Source: a virus
Length of the DNA: 63,728 nt
Direction: 5' to 3' (one strand)
IMG/VR virus record: IMGVR_UViG_3300037294_000424
Location: 1-63,728 of that record
Below the pieces are notes generated by a model. It had not been told where the DNA came from, searched no databases, and saw only the letters and a program-made list of their open reading frames with translations. Made by a program: the position numbers and the translations under genes. Below are positions 43,001 through 49,633 of the stretch, in pieces; the first letter of the stretch is position 1, and the number at the start of each line of letters is the position of its first letter.

Positions 43001-43800
43001 TCGCTACCGCTAATGATGCGAGTCGGTACAACTAGGCCTATGAGGCCACCAGCTTTAACCTTGTCTATAACGCGCACAACAAAGTAATCGGCAATGTTTG
43101 AAAACTCTTTGGACGCTGGATCAGGATCCATAACTGCCGTCGCGCCTCTGGCTGTACCAAATGGCACGTTACCAATGCAGCTATCAAAGGTGCCGTCTTC
43201 AACGTCGGCGGCCAGCTTTTCAAAGGGTTGGTTTAATACCATATCTTCAGGGTGCAATAGCTGATTAACCGAGCTTGATGTTTTATCAATCTCACTCGAC
43301 GTCATGAGAGTACCTTTAGGCTTGGTCGCTTGGAATACGCCTGTGCCTGCTGATGGCTCTAAGCCATTGCCGCCACTAAAGCCCATAGCGGTTAAGCCGT
43401 CCCATACGCCCGCCGCAATCTCTGTCGGCGTGTAGTATTCATGGATATGGCCGCCAGTGTCACTAACGGTATCGGTGCCGCCAATACCTGAGTATTTTCT
43501 CAGGGTCAGCTTGTCGTCTTCAGTTAGCTTGCTGTGATCCCCTTTAACACGATCAATCACTTCAAGGGCCGCTTCATTGGCCTCTTTTCTTAATCGGTTA
43601 ATGGATACGCCGCTCACCTTTGACACGCCCATAACTGGCGCATTGTCGGGTGTATTGGTTGTTTCAGGATCTTGGCTGGTGGGTTGTTCTGTTGCGGTTA
43701 ATGGGGTGGGTAATGCGTATATTTCACTAAGCGTCGCTTTAAGCTCAGTGGCGTTTTTAACGCTTAATATACGGCTGATAACGTCTTTTAATTCAAACAT
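37045..43800 (-). CDS. DarB-like fused DNA methyltransferase and SNF2-type helicase
   Basis: A 2251-aa protein. The N-terminal part is an N6-adenine methyltransferase: YYTPTEIA (about 122), LEPSAGTGVF motif I (about 147-156) and NVPFG in the NPPY position (about 211-215). The middle is a superfamily 2 helicase: GTGLGKS Walker A (about 865), VIIDEGHNY motif II (about 1060), LSATP motif III and a QRNGRGARVG motif VI (about 1483). The last 600 residues are coiled coil and unknown beta regions. P1 DarB and relatives have this layout and protect injected DNA from restriction. It is the largest gene here; GGAGG precedes the ATG. Confidence 0.85.
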   Translation of the reverse strand: MFELKDVISRILSVKNATELKATLSEIYALPTPLTATEQPTSQDPETTNTPDNAPVMGVSKVSGVSINRLRKEANEAALEVIDRVKGDHSKLTEDDKLTLRKYSGIGGTDTVSDTGGHIHEYYTPTEIAAGVWDGLTAMGFSGGNGLEPSAGTGVFQATKPKGTLMTSSEIDKTSSSVNQLLHPEDMVLNQPFEKLAADVEDGTFDSCIGNVPFGTARGATAVMDPDPASKEFSNIADYFVVRVIDKVKAGGLIGLVVPTRIISGSDTKKMRRLISRKAEFLGAHRLPSGVFSDSGTDVVTDIIFLRKHSEELAGTLPNLKDADLKTANVLWDTFINGKWFDSPEGKRFVHGESERLAFQNKLVVNNSNALTNAALKEKLGHKFESRIDWESLQASEPLPIAYTEGDEKLINGRWMQLVSGNWEPIKRENSDGTLNPDLYGASSTEQLAALLARPSGALSLTHDQLLAVHKDFPFLTKGPVSDFIKLASKLDEKYRPQVVRGSIIGMSIQALQFSNEADETLLAEARSLVLAESQKYGIPAKSGKLAVLTGKNANYWNAFSSSLDKNGEFSQLLNGLVVKGETIAFDSTDATQTVGHLFAVRDLIPVPMDEFLAAYTGTATSLEELAGIEGIAITPDGLLAPLDRATSGDIVKTKDRLLAAMAAETSEAMLDNYQRQLDEIERKRIRTGVDSIDMTMNAKWLPRSYVTEFLKENGYADIAYSKVEEDEFGDQFDNENYTGDDGLFSGYQTRGGKKRNNTHEQFERQIENYLNGLPVRSSDAAAASAYKSRIKDVEADFAIWLRQHDDIDQLVNRYNDKFNGFIPIEHSGAPIALKNVSGEIVNFDYQCAEIRRLSETGGGICGFGTGLGKSATALGLIAYNTELGRARRTGLVVPKAVIENWYHESKAFFGRENMSQMLFIGIDPVQGKDGTVAQEQVLDENGEVKINKHTGEPMFRDKVRFLSSKEIKIRLNQIPHSNFTTVVLTKEQYASIPMRPESVGDYVSKMVDAGMLGGKYVAAAKKHREALKNEKFKEKYADTGTQKANDIPYFEDMGFDNVIIDEGHNYRNSYKAGRESSKLAYLPTQASAQVSVDMAIKGQLIKAKNDGRGVVMLSATPTVNSPTDIFNMLSHVMTPDQWSQLGITDVDDFIKVFGDTDEVPVQKLSGEVEMKTALVGFRNLSGLRGIFHKHVNLKTAKDVSETVAVPDIVDIEQECPMTAEQQTIYEDLRVRAEVLSKLSAADKDALKAQGQDVDSVFRIIREMDRVTTDIDLYNKEMTFVFPASQAAAIAELVKDLPDSLTLKMKDEDKDDEDAETTSIKLEHNAKINTTSKAVTLVVRQDFEEEVIKRLAKFKIKDEEVSHPITPKYARLIENLKAGLEDGKQIIFTEEKTQHNKLKRIIANHLGMKAADIAIINADTVGGKDADNEQASLEKIALAYNEGQYKVLIANKKAEVGVNLHHGTTDIHHLTLPWAPASLKQRNGRGARVGAKQKKVRAHYYVGKGSFDEFRLSALKRKAEWMNELFTSDADRLANADASNNEEMSLLLAKDADEREARIAENKKAALEKVRTAQKVRASIDLNNYIKAAHDIKADPTQIRTDLAARRSEIATLLTQVASSQEVLDRYVTRSKTIESMGNWYLDQAKDERKTLNELNGRLKLAQEKELALSRVMQRIDKAESQIKRLRPTVEKAIKTGLIDIDARVIDQGDKFIVFEGRTFAVGKKYEVKVFAKNVDTKDKIYQIESINFDFKTVTARLLYTSSSYSRDTIGSIESLPLSMLRSETNIEQSELDLQNALTQSISVVGLSDKLTKKQFYWAIENGKLRLGLNGSGAGNSSNYYALIMEDGEFEPFFAGYGEVDKVEGKRYVYPDPNDASLKKKLAKWILADRANRAKSYGSPTGYYEAILGKSWLLNCEAYGNSATDGQINSWAMKTHHLWLETDEGKAALDKVASGAYSSSWEWGSFAEKAIPAEFDNVSAFEAGIKEAKSYFEKLAEQMKSDRREATYKGINAAYKVTKSLNDDTQLKHAKELLEAIMSDGVRTTVGSLNQEGSFAVEIGTVDYWHGPALAILERISDSDLDVVNIAVGGFTSAVTNAAMAISHNAATLQAALLGLPEDVETATSETEKVEAFREQVNAEAKTELDVITSKGETDTGITYMLNPVEINEPAKKVESGKRWYNNPARNFKASDLICLHDKNGKDGHLIKIRKEIKELDGAFYTVNLTDSFAGSWWFIPASIGLDKIKEIIGA

Positions 43801-43878
43801 TTTAAGCCTCCAATCTAAGGTTTAAGGATGCTAACACTTGGGGCTATACAGCCTTTAAAAGACGGGGATTTAAGGGCG

Positions 43879-43906
43879 TTGACGCTTCATTGGATTGGTA
43901 TATAAT
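43879..43906 (+). promoter_or_regulatory. Promoter of vapBC
   Basis: TTGACG (43879-43884), 16-bp spacer and TATAAT (43901-43906), the closest to consensus in the window. Confidence 0.75.
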
Positions 43907-43907
43907 T

Positions 43908-43930
43908 AGTATGTAGCGTTGCTATATACT
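43908..43930. promoter_or_regulatory. Likely VapBC operator
   Basis: An imperfect palindrome, AGTATGTAGC-GTT-GCTATATACT, sits just after the -10 box. It is the usual place for autoregulation by a VapBC complex. Confidence 0.65.
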
Positions 43931-43956
43931 TCCAAATAAAAGATTGAGAGGTTGTT

Positions 43957-44187
43957 ATGTTAAAAGGTTCAGTGTTTGTGGCTAACCGTACTCAGGCGGT
44001 ACGCTTGCCTTTAGAGGCTCGCTTTCCTGTAGATGTAAAAAGTGTTCTGGTTAGGATTGTCGGAGCAGAGAGGGTGCTGACGCCTGCCGATAGTAGTTGG
44101 GATAGTTTCTTCTTTGGCCCAGAGGTGTCTAATGATTTTATGAGTGAGCGCTCAAATCAAGAGCAGAAAGAAAGGGAGGCGTTTTAA
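43957..44187 (+). CDS. vapB: VapB-type antitoxin
   Basis: A 76-aa protein with an N-terminal AbrB/SpoVT swapped-hairpin domain (SVFVANRTQAVRLPLEARFP, about 5-24), typical of VapB/VagC/MvpT antitoxins. The charged C-terminus would fold on the toxin. It binds and blocks VapC and represses the operon through the palindrome at 43908-43930. The stop overlaps the vapC start, the usual coupling. Confidence 0.85.
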   Translation: MLKGSVFVANRTQAVRLPLEARFPVDVKSVLVRIVGAERVLTPADSSWDSFFFGPEVSNDFMSERSNQEQKEREAF

Positions 44188-44585
44188 TGCTCAAGTTCAT
44201 GCTTGACACAAATATATGTATTTACGTAATAAAAAGAAAACCCTTGGAAGTGCTGAAAAAGTTTAATGATTGTGCAAGTGAATTGTGCATTTCCTCAATC
44301 ACATTAGCTGAACTGTTACACGGGGCTGAGAAGAGTGAGCGAAGGCTGGAAAATTTGAGAGTAGTTGAGGATTTTGTATCAAGGCTAGACGTATTGGATT
44401 ATTCAGCTAAGGCCGCCGCTCATTACGGGGATATTAGGGCGTTTTTAGAGAAGAAAGGACAGATTATAGGTGTAAACGACCTGCATATAGCCGCTCATGC
44501 AAGAAGCGAGGCTTTAGTAGTTGTCAGTAATAATCTAAAAGAGTTTGATAGGGTTGACGGCTTGCGCTCGGTCAACTGGATTTAG
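44187..44585 (+). CDS. vapC: VapC toxin, PIN-domain ribonuclease
   Basis: A 132-aa PIN-domain protein. Acidic residues are at D7 (MLDTNICIYVI), E42 (TLAELLHG) and D97 (GVNDLHIAAHA), followed by the VVSNNLKEFDRV strand. VapC of the enteric type cuts initiator tRNA-fMet in the anticodon loop. With VapB it acts as a plasmid-stabilising addiction module, suited to a phage kept as plasmid. It may also serve in phage exclusion. Confidence 0.9.
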   Translation: MLKFMLDTNICIYVIKRKPLEVLKKFNDCASELCISSITLAELLHGAEKSERRLENLRVVEDFVSRLDVLDYSAKAAAHYGDIRAFLEKKGQIIGVNDLHIAAHARSEALVVVSNNLKEFDRVDGLRSVNWI

Positions 44586-44691
44586 CTCCGCGCAATGCGG
44601 CTACCTTCTAGGCGCTAATAGCCCTGTTTTTTCGTGTGCTTACTGTCAGTTGTTATTATCTCGGCCATTATGTTTAAGGGCTGGGGTTAAA

Positions 44692-46362
44692 GTGGATAAG
44701 AACAAAGAGGGAGTAGGGCTGGTTTCCATTTTTAAGCAGCTCTTTACAGGCTTTAATGAAGACGACAATAACGACTTATCAGCTAACTACGAGACGGGTT
44801 CAAGCGTGTCTAGTCGTGCGGTGCCTGAAGGCTCAGACGCAGGGTTAGATCCTAGTGGCGTGAAAATGTCGGGGGCGGGTAGCAATCATTTGAGCGAGTT
44901 TAAGCTCCCCCGTGATAGAGAAGCCCGCTATGACATTTACCAAGAAATGGCCCGTACAGAGTTAGTATCTGCCTGCCTTCAAATGCACATTGCCTATGCT
45001 CTGGCCCCTGATATGGAAACGGGGAGCATTATTGATATCCGATCCAATGATCCAGCGTTTGCAGATTTAGCCAAAGAAATTAACGAAGACTTGGGCCACT
45101 TGCTCAACGCCAATTTAACGAGCTGGGCTTGGTTAATGTGCATTTACGGTGTGCATTATGTGAGGCCGTTCGGTGAAGTGGGTAAGGGAATTACTGATAT
45201 TGAATCAAACTATTTCACGCTGCCAAAGCACATAAAAGAGTTTATGCGCGGGGATCGCCTGTGTGGCTTCACCTCTGAGTACCTAAAGGAAAAAGAGGGT
45301 GAAGATATACGACTGGCTGAGCCGTGGGCCTTGGTAGCGCTTAAGGTGCCGTTCTGGTCGCCTGATCTTGATGATGAACCCGTTCGGGCTGGTTCAGAAA
45401 AGTACAGCCTCTACACAGACCTACACAGGCGCAAGCCTATTGAGACTCAAAACTATGGCACTTCATTTTTAGAGTGTGCGTATTCCGCTTGGGGTGAACT
45501 GTCCGAGTCGGTGAAGTCATTGCGTGGATCACGTTATAACGCCAGTCGAGTGGATCGTTTTATTGCAGTAGGTATGGAAGGACTTGATCCAGCGTCTTCT
45601 AGCCGCTACATGAATGTTATCTCTAATCAGATGAGGCAAGACGAGCAGGCCGAGTATAGCGTCGCTAAGCGAAAAGGCTTGATAGCCACGACTTGGAATA
45701 AGATTATCCCTGTGCTTTCAGGCGGCAAAGGCGGCGTGACAATCGACACTAGCCAAACGTCACCCGATATCAACGGCATTGAAGACACCATGTTTAACCT
45801 GAAGCGCTTTTGCTCGGCCATGGGCGTTGATCCATCGCTAATTGGTTGGAGCGATATGATGCAAGGTGGCCTAGGTGATGGCGGTTGGGCTAGGACTAGC
45901 ATTATTGCGGCCCTTCGCGCTAACTGGATCAGGATAGGTATCAGAGAAATGACCATGCGGCTCATTGATATTCATCTTGCGTACAAGTATCAAAAAACAT
46001 TCCCACGGAATAAATCCCCCTTCACGGTTCACTTCCATTCTATCAACACGGCCCTAGCGATTGAAAAGGCTGATGAGCTGCAAGCTAAGGTTGATTTCTC
46101 AACGTCGGTAGCCACGGTGCTGGATATGATTAATCAAGGCTCTATGGCCCATTCAGAGACGTTCAAGCGCAACACAATGAGCGAGCTTGGGATCTCGGAT
46201 GACGATATCAAACTAATCCTTGATGAGCTTGAGAAAGCCCCTAAGCCTGATGAGGGCATGTATGAGTCAGTAAAGGGTGAAAGCATAGATCAGCGAGTAG
46301 AGCGATTAGTTAATTCGAGATTAGAAGCAATTTTTTCAAGTAAAGGTGATCATGATGAGTAG
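44692..46362 (+). CDS. Portal protein
   Basis: About 556 aa. The region after residue 80 (RDREARYDIYQEMARTELVS) and later NLKRFCSAMGVDPSLIGWSD and GWARTSIIAALRANW fit myovirus portal proteins (T4 gp20-like), followed by a charged C-terminal helix. The portal forms the ring at the head vertex for DNA passage. The open frame extends upstream into vapC; GTG at 44692 after a GGGG stretch is the best start. It precedes the prohead protease, the usual order. Confidence 0.8.
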   Translation: MDKNKEGVGLVSIFKQLFTGFNEDDNNDLSANYETGSSVSSRAVPEGSDAGLDPSGVKMSGAGSNHLSEFKLPRDREARYDIYQEMARTELVSACLQMHIAYALAPDMETGSIIDIRSNDPAFADLAKEINEDLGHLLNANLTSWAWLMCIYGVHYVRPFGEVGKGITDIESNYFTLPKHIKEFMRGDRLCGFTSEYLKEKEGEDIRLAEPWALVALKVPFWSPDLDDEPVRAGSEKYSLYTDLHRRKPIETQNYGTSFLECAYSAWGELSESVKSLRGSRYNASRVDRFIAVGMEGLDPASSSRYMNVISNQMRQDEQAEYSVAKRKGLIATTWNKIIPVLSGGKGGVTIDTSQTSPDINGIEDTMFNLKRFCSAMGVDPSLIGWSDMMQGGLGDGGWARTSIIAALRANWIRIGIREMTMRLIDIHLAYKYQKTFPRNKSPFTVHFHSINTALAIEKADELQAKVDFSTSVATVLDMINQGSMAHSETFKRNTMSELGISDDDIKLILDELEKAPKPDEGMYESVKGESIDQRVERLVNSRLEAIFSSKGDHDE

Positions 46363-47347
46363 AGAGAAAGTAGGGGTGTTAGAGACTGTGACCGACAGCT
46401 TTAACCTAAAGGATCATGGCCGCTCAGATGGCAATGGCCGTGGCTACCTTGTTGATTCGGTCAAGCGAGTTATCAACTCTGATTTTTATAAAGAGCGATT
46501 AAAGCTAGGTGAGTTATACGGGTACTTTGGTCACTCGTTGCGTCAAATGGCCGATAAGATGGATCTTGATGAGGTCACAGTGATCCAGTACAAGGGCAAA
46601 CCCGTTGTTATTGAGTCAGTGCCAAGTAACAGAACAGTATTTTTTGACGTAACCCCTGATGGCATTGTTACGCACACGCAAGAGATCTTAGATACGCCCG
46701 CTGGCCGAGCAGTAAAGGCTATGCGTGATGCTGGGGTAGGCGGTTGGTCTTGGGCAGTGAAAGGCGTCCCTACTGCCATGGGCGCTATTGCTCGCTCATT
46801 CCACGGTTTCGATTTCGTTAAACATCCAAGCTATATCAATGTAGAAAAGCAGCAAGCCATGTTTGAAAGCGTGGGCGTCGATAATGAAGATGATTTATTG
46901 CAATCTTTGTTTGAGTCTGCGGGGTTTGATGCTGGTCAGGCTGGCAAGTTGTTAGGGGTGTTACATCGCAGAGCGCCGACGGCAGAAGATCATGATGAAT
47001 CGGTAATGGAAATTATGATGCTTGAGTCTGCCTTATCGTTCAAAGATAAAGAGCTGGCTACGTTGGTAACGGAAAACGAGCAGCGAACTTTTAGAATGTT
47101 TGAGGCTCTGAAGGCGTTGCCAATCTTTACCAGCGAGCGCCAGCTTCAAGCGCTATGCAATATGACGACGGATGAAGATAAAGAAATTGCTCTGAGCTTG
47201 TTTGAGTCAATCAGCAAGGGCTTTGGAGACTTGCCCATGGGCGTGGGTCAATCGGTAATGATAAAGCCAGCTAGTGGCAAGGTTGACGAGGAAACTCAGG
47301 CTCACGCGATTTCATTCTCAAACTTGGGTCTATCGCCGTTCGGCTAA
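46352..47347 (+). CDS. Prohead protease with C-terminal scaffold-like region
   Basis: About 331 aa. The N-terminal half has ELYGYFGHSLRQ (about 47-58) with a candidate catalytic His, and GGWSWAVKGVP (about 130-140) with a candidate Ser, as in phage prohead serine proteases. Residues about 175-290 form acidic helices like a scaffold. This fits a maturation protease fused to scaffold. It overlaps the portal gene by 11 bases. The frame begins at GTG 46346; ATG 46352 or 46355 follow AAAGGTG. Confidence 0.6.
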   Translation: MMSREKVGVLETVTDSFNLKDHGRSDGNGRGYLVDSVKRVINSDFYKERLKLGELYGYFGHSLRQMADKMDLDEVTVIQYKGKPVVIESVPSNRTVFFDVTPDGIVTHTQEILDTPAGRAVKAMRDAGVGGWSWAVKGVPTAMGAIARSFHGFDFVKHPSYINVEKQQAMFESVGVDNEDDLLQSLFESAGFDAGQAGKLLGVLHRRAPTAEDHDESVMEIMMLESALSFKDKELATLVTENEQRTFRMFEALKALPIFTSERQLQALCNMTTDEDKEIALSLFESISKGFGDLPMGVGQSVMIKPASGKVDEETQAHAISFSNLGLSPFG

Positions 47348-47370
47348 CCCAGTTATTAATGTCTGACAAC

Positions 47371-47402
47371 AATAAGGCCCAGTTTAATAGCTGGGCCTTA
47401 TT
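47371..47402. terminator. Bidirectional terminator after prohead protease
   Basis: A 12-bp perfect stem (AATAAGGCCCAG and complement), 8-nt loop, with A- and T-rich flanks on both sides. Confidence 0.85.
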
Positions 47403-47405
47403 GTT

Positions 47406-47549
47406 TTAGTACCCAGCGTCCATGCTGAAGGTTACGTCAATCCCGCTGCTTTTCATTACCGTGAAAAATATAGAGTCCTCGGATAGCTCTGATATAAAGG
47501 TATTAGCAAAGATTTCGCCTTCTTTTGACATATAATCTGCTGAAACCAT
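47406..47549 (-). CDS. Possible small protein (47 aa)
   Basis: A minus-strand ATG frame encoding an acidic 47-aa protein (MVSADYMSKEGEIFANTF and so on) that ends at the bidirectional terminator. It begins about 35 bases after the terminator hairpin of the spanin pair. No clear ribosome site is visible, so the call rests on the clean frame and gene-sized gap. Confidence 0.35.
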   Translation of the reverse strand: MVSADYMSKEGEIFANTFISELSEDSIFFTVMKSSGIDVTFSMDAGY

Positions 47550-47583
47550 AACAGCAAAGTGCTCGCGCTTAAATGCGGGATAG

Positions 47584-47607
47584 AAAACCCCCTGTTAGGG
47601 GGTTTTT
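47584..47607 (-). terminator. Terminator of the spanin operon
   Basis: Stem AAAACCCCC/GGGGGTTTT with a 5-nt loop lies directly after the o-spanin stop at 47613 on the minus strand. Confidence 0.75.
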
Positions 47608-47612
47608 ATTGG

Positions 47613-47894
47613 TTAATCATTCCCTGAATTAATGGCCCATTCTCTTAGCTTGTCCATGCGCTGGTTGTGCTGCTGAATGATTAGCTTAAGCGTCTCGGCG
47701 TATGCTGATGCGTCTATCCAATCAGTACCCGTGGGCGTGGGTATGTCACTTTTAATTATTAGGTGTGCTGGTGGCACTAACTTGATTGTCTTCACCTCTT
47801 TGAGTGCCACGGTCTTTGGTGTCGTCGGTGTTGAAGAGCAGGCCGATAATGTGAGCAGGCATAGGGCTAAAGCTGCAGTCGTCTTGGGTGTCAT
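47613..47894 (-). CDS. Outer-membrane spanin lipoprotein (Rz1-like)
   Basis: A 93-aa protein with a lipoprotein signal peptide and lipobox LSAC (Cys at 19), then a Ser/Thr/Pro-rich mature part. It overlaps the upstream i-spanin gene by over 140 bases in another frame, the classic Rz/Rz1 arrangement. With the i-spanin it fuses inner and outer membranes at the last lysis step. It confirms a Gram-negative host. Confidence 0.8.
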   Translation of the reverse strand: MTPKTTAALALCLLTLSACSSTPTTPKTVALKEVKTIKLVPPAHLIIKSDIPTPTGTDWIDASAYAETLKLIIQQHNQRMDKLREWAINSGND

Positions 47895-48207
47895 TTTGTG
47901 CTGTCCTTCTGGCTTGTGCTAATCGGTTTTGAAGCTGGGCGTTATCCTTGGCGGCCTTCTCGGTTAAGTCTCGGGCCAGTTGCTGATCCTTGTCGAACTG
48001 AAGCAATAAGCTTCCTAGCTCGGTCTGCTGCCTGATCGTGTCTTTGCCTGCTTGCTCAATGTCACTGGCTAACGCTGCATTGTCACTCGTTAGCTCGGTC
48101 ACGGTCTTTGCCATGGTCATGTTGTCTTGCTGAAGGTCAGTAACAAATACATAGCCCCCAATTGCGCCCAGAGCGATGAGCAGGTACGGCAATAACTTTA
48201 AAAACAT
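47752..48207 (-). CDS. Inner-membrane spanin (Rz-like)
   Basis: About 151 aa. One N-terminal transmembrane helix (LLPYLLIALGAIGGYVFV, about 4-22) is followed by a periplasmic coiled coil (about 25-105) and a Pro/Thr-rich end. The frame opens earlier at 48225, but GGGGA is spaced for the ATG at 48207. It pairs with the embedded lipoprotein gene. The lysis genes are split: holin at 26831, spanins here. Confidence 0.8.
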   Translation of the reverse strand: MFLKLLPYLLIALGAIGGYVFVTDLQQDNMTMAKTVTELTSDNAALASDIEQAGKDTIRQQTELGSLLLQFDKDQQLARDLTEKAAKDNAQLQNRLAQARRTAQNDTQDDCSFSPMPAHIIGLLFNTDDTKDRGTQRGEDNQVSATSTPNN

Positions 48208-48273
48208 AAAATCCCCTTTGGTCAATGGTTGTAAATCTCGGGGCTGATGTTATCGCCTAGGCCTTCAAATGGC

Positions 48274-49116
48274 TCAAAACAGGGCGTTATGCTGGGCTGC
48301 AAATTTGCTCAGTACAATTTTAGCCATCGGGTTGCTTACCATTGATTGGTAGACGGTCGTTAGCTCGGTATACATGGCCTTGGTAAATCCTGTCTTAGTG
48401 GCATTCCAAGTCAGTAGGGCGGTTTCATAGGATCTAACCTTGTCAGAAACGCTCATGGCCTTGGCACGTACAGGGGCATTCTTAGCCGCCATGGCTTTAC
48501 GTCTAGCGGCTTCCTCATCGCTTAGGCGTTCGCCTCTGGCTATCTGGTTGCGCTTTGTAACGGCTTTATAGGCTGAGTCAGTGGCAATCTTACCTAAATG
48601 CTCAAGCTCGCTTCTAATCGCTTCATAGCGCTTTTCAAGAAAACCCCGTGTAGCGTTTACGCTCACAGTGTTCTTTAAATCTTTTCCTTGTTCGTAAGAA
48701 CTGTTTATGTGATCTTTTTTCGAGGGGGCTAAGTGATCTTTTAGCGCTTTCTTCTTTGCAGCTTCCTTAAGTACCATGCGGGCTTTCTTGAACATGGCCC
48801 CTATGAAACTTTCAATGATTTCATAGACCATTGTTTGGCGTACTTGCTGGCCGTTGATAATGATGTTCGGACGCTTTAATACACGGATAGCGCCAGCGTC
48901 TTTAAGTAGCTGGATATGTGTAACGATGGTTCGACGGTCTAAGCCAGTGAGTGCAGCTAAGCGGTCTTGTGATGGGAATATCTTACCTTTAGGACTCCAA
49001 TGTATAGCAAGCGCTTGGAGTGTGCGGCCTAAGCCTTTTTTAATGACTCGGGTATCAATAATGGTTTCTATAGCAGATACAAGGGGTGCAGAGTGTCGGA
49101 TCTTAAACGTATTCAT
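48274..49116 (-). CDS. Winged-helix DNA-binding protein
   Basis: A 280-aa protein. Residues about 45-85 (FPSQDRLAALTGLDRRTIVTHI, split by my reading into helix-turn-helix helices) form an HTH_36-like winged helix, as in many phage and plasmid replication or control proteins. The rest is basic and helical. It is transcribed away from a 500-bp non-coding region with a 13-bp perfect inverted repeat (49170-49215) that may be its own operator. A replication-accessory or lysogeny-control role is possible. Confidence 0.65.
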   Translation of the reverse strand: MNTFKIRHSAPLVSAIETIIDTRVIKKGLGRTLQALAIHWSPKGKIFPSQDRLAALTGLDRRTIVTHIQLLKDAGAIRVLKRPNIIINGQQVRQTMVYEIIESFIGAMFKKARMVLKEAAKKKALKDHLAPSKKDHINSSYEQGKDLKNTVSVNATRGFLEKRYEAIRSELEHLGKIATDSAYKAVTKRNQIARGERLSDEEAARRKAMAAKNAPVRAKAMSVSDKVRSYETALLTWNATKTGFTKAMYTELTTVYQSMVSNPMAKIVLSKFAAQHNALF

Positions 49117-49169
49117 AACTATCCCTGCTTACCTGACTTATTTTCAGGCAAGACTTGACGTTCTAAGGC

Positions 49170-49215
49170 AGTCAGAATACAATTCGATTGGTTAGATCGT
49201 ATTTGTATTCTGACT
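49170..49215. promoter_or_regulatory. Divergent operator-like inverted repeat
   Basis: AGTCAGAATACAA (49170-49182) and TTGTATTCTGACT (49203-49215) are perfect complements 20 bp apart. The right arm overlaps the -35 box of the plus-strand promoter at 49203-49231. The left arm lies 54 bp before the winged-helix gene on the minus strand. Confidence 0.65.
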
Positions 49216-49231
49216 AGATGTGATATTATAT
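49203..49231 (+). promoter_or_regulatory. Predicted promoter for a short RNA
   Basis: TTGTAT (49203-49208), 17-bp spacer, TTATAT (49226-49231). There is no protein gene for 400 bases downstream, but a terminator lies at 49316-49343. Confidence 0.5.
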
Positions 49232-49237
49232 TATTTT

Positions 49238-49343
49238 AAATTAAATTAAATGGTTGGCTAAAACTGTGCTTGGTAGAGCGTGTAACTCTTCTTGCAATAA
49301 GGTGTAAGCCTTGAAAGAGGACTCTTAGGAGTCCTCTTTTTTT
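49238..49343 (+). ncRNA. Candidate small RNA of about 105 nt
   Basis: It lies between a predicted promoter and a strong rho-independent terminator (AGAGGACTC/GAGTCCTCT, 4-nt loop, seven T residues). Only very short frames occur inside. The segment GCTTGGTAGAGC (about 49268-49279) looks like a tRNA D-arm, but no T-arm or acceptor stem is present, so it is not a tRNA. It could act as a regulator or antisense RNA. Confidence 0.5.
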
Positions 49344-49573
49344 GTCTGTTTTTTATTATTTTCATTTCCAATTCCCTTAATTCATTCGGATTTTCTCTTC
49401 TGACGGGGCAAATGATAGATCCCATTGGGGATCAAAGTCACTAACTATCTAGATCACCTCACACTGATCATTCATGCAGTGCTTGTTTACCCCTTGTTTT
49501 TTAAAGTTATTTAATTCACCCCTCGCGATCCCGTCTCACGCTGTTTGCTCAATTATCCCGCTTTACTTCCCAG
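49344..49573. other. Non-coding stretch before the MT-A70 gene
   Basis: I see no gene, RNA or clear repeat in this stretch apart from an AT-rich left half. A palindrome-like GATCCCATTGGGGATC lies at 49419-49434. Confidence 0.4.
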
Positions 49574-49601
49574 TTGAACGATCAAATAAAGGTGTTAGGA
49601 T
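49574..49601 (+). promoter_or_regulatory. Promoter of the MT-A70 gene
   Basis: TTGAAC (49574-49579), 16-bp spacer, TAGGAT (49596-49601). The -10 box is the right half of a regulon motif (49592-49601). Confidence 0.5.
49592..49601 (+). promoter_or_regulatory. Regulon motif, site C (one mismatch)
   Basis: GTGTTAGGAT, 33 bp before the MT-A70 start, on the -10 box. Confidence 0.5.
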
Positions 49602-49633
49602 ATAGGTTCTAAATAAACCTGAAAGGCCTAGCA

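Noticed and set aside
49258-49316. tRNA gene, because of a D-arm-like GCTTGGTAGAGC.
   Set aside because: No T-arm (GGTTCRA), acceptor stem or CCA-type end; the stretch runs into a terminator instead.
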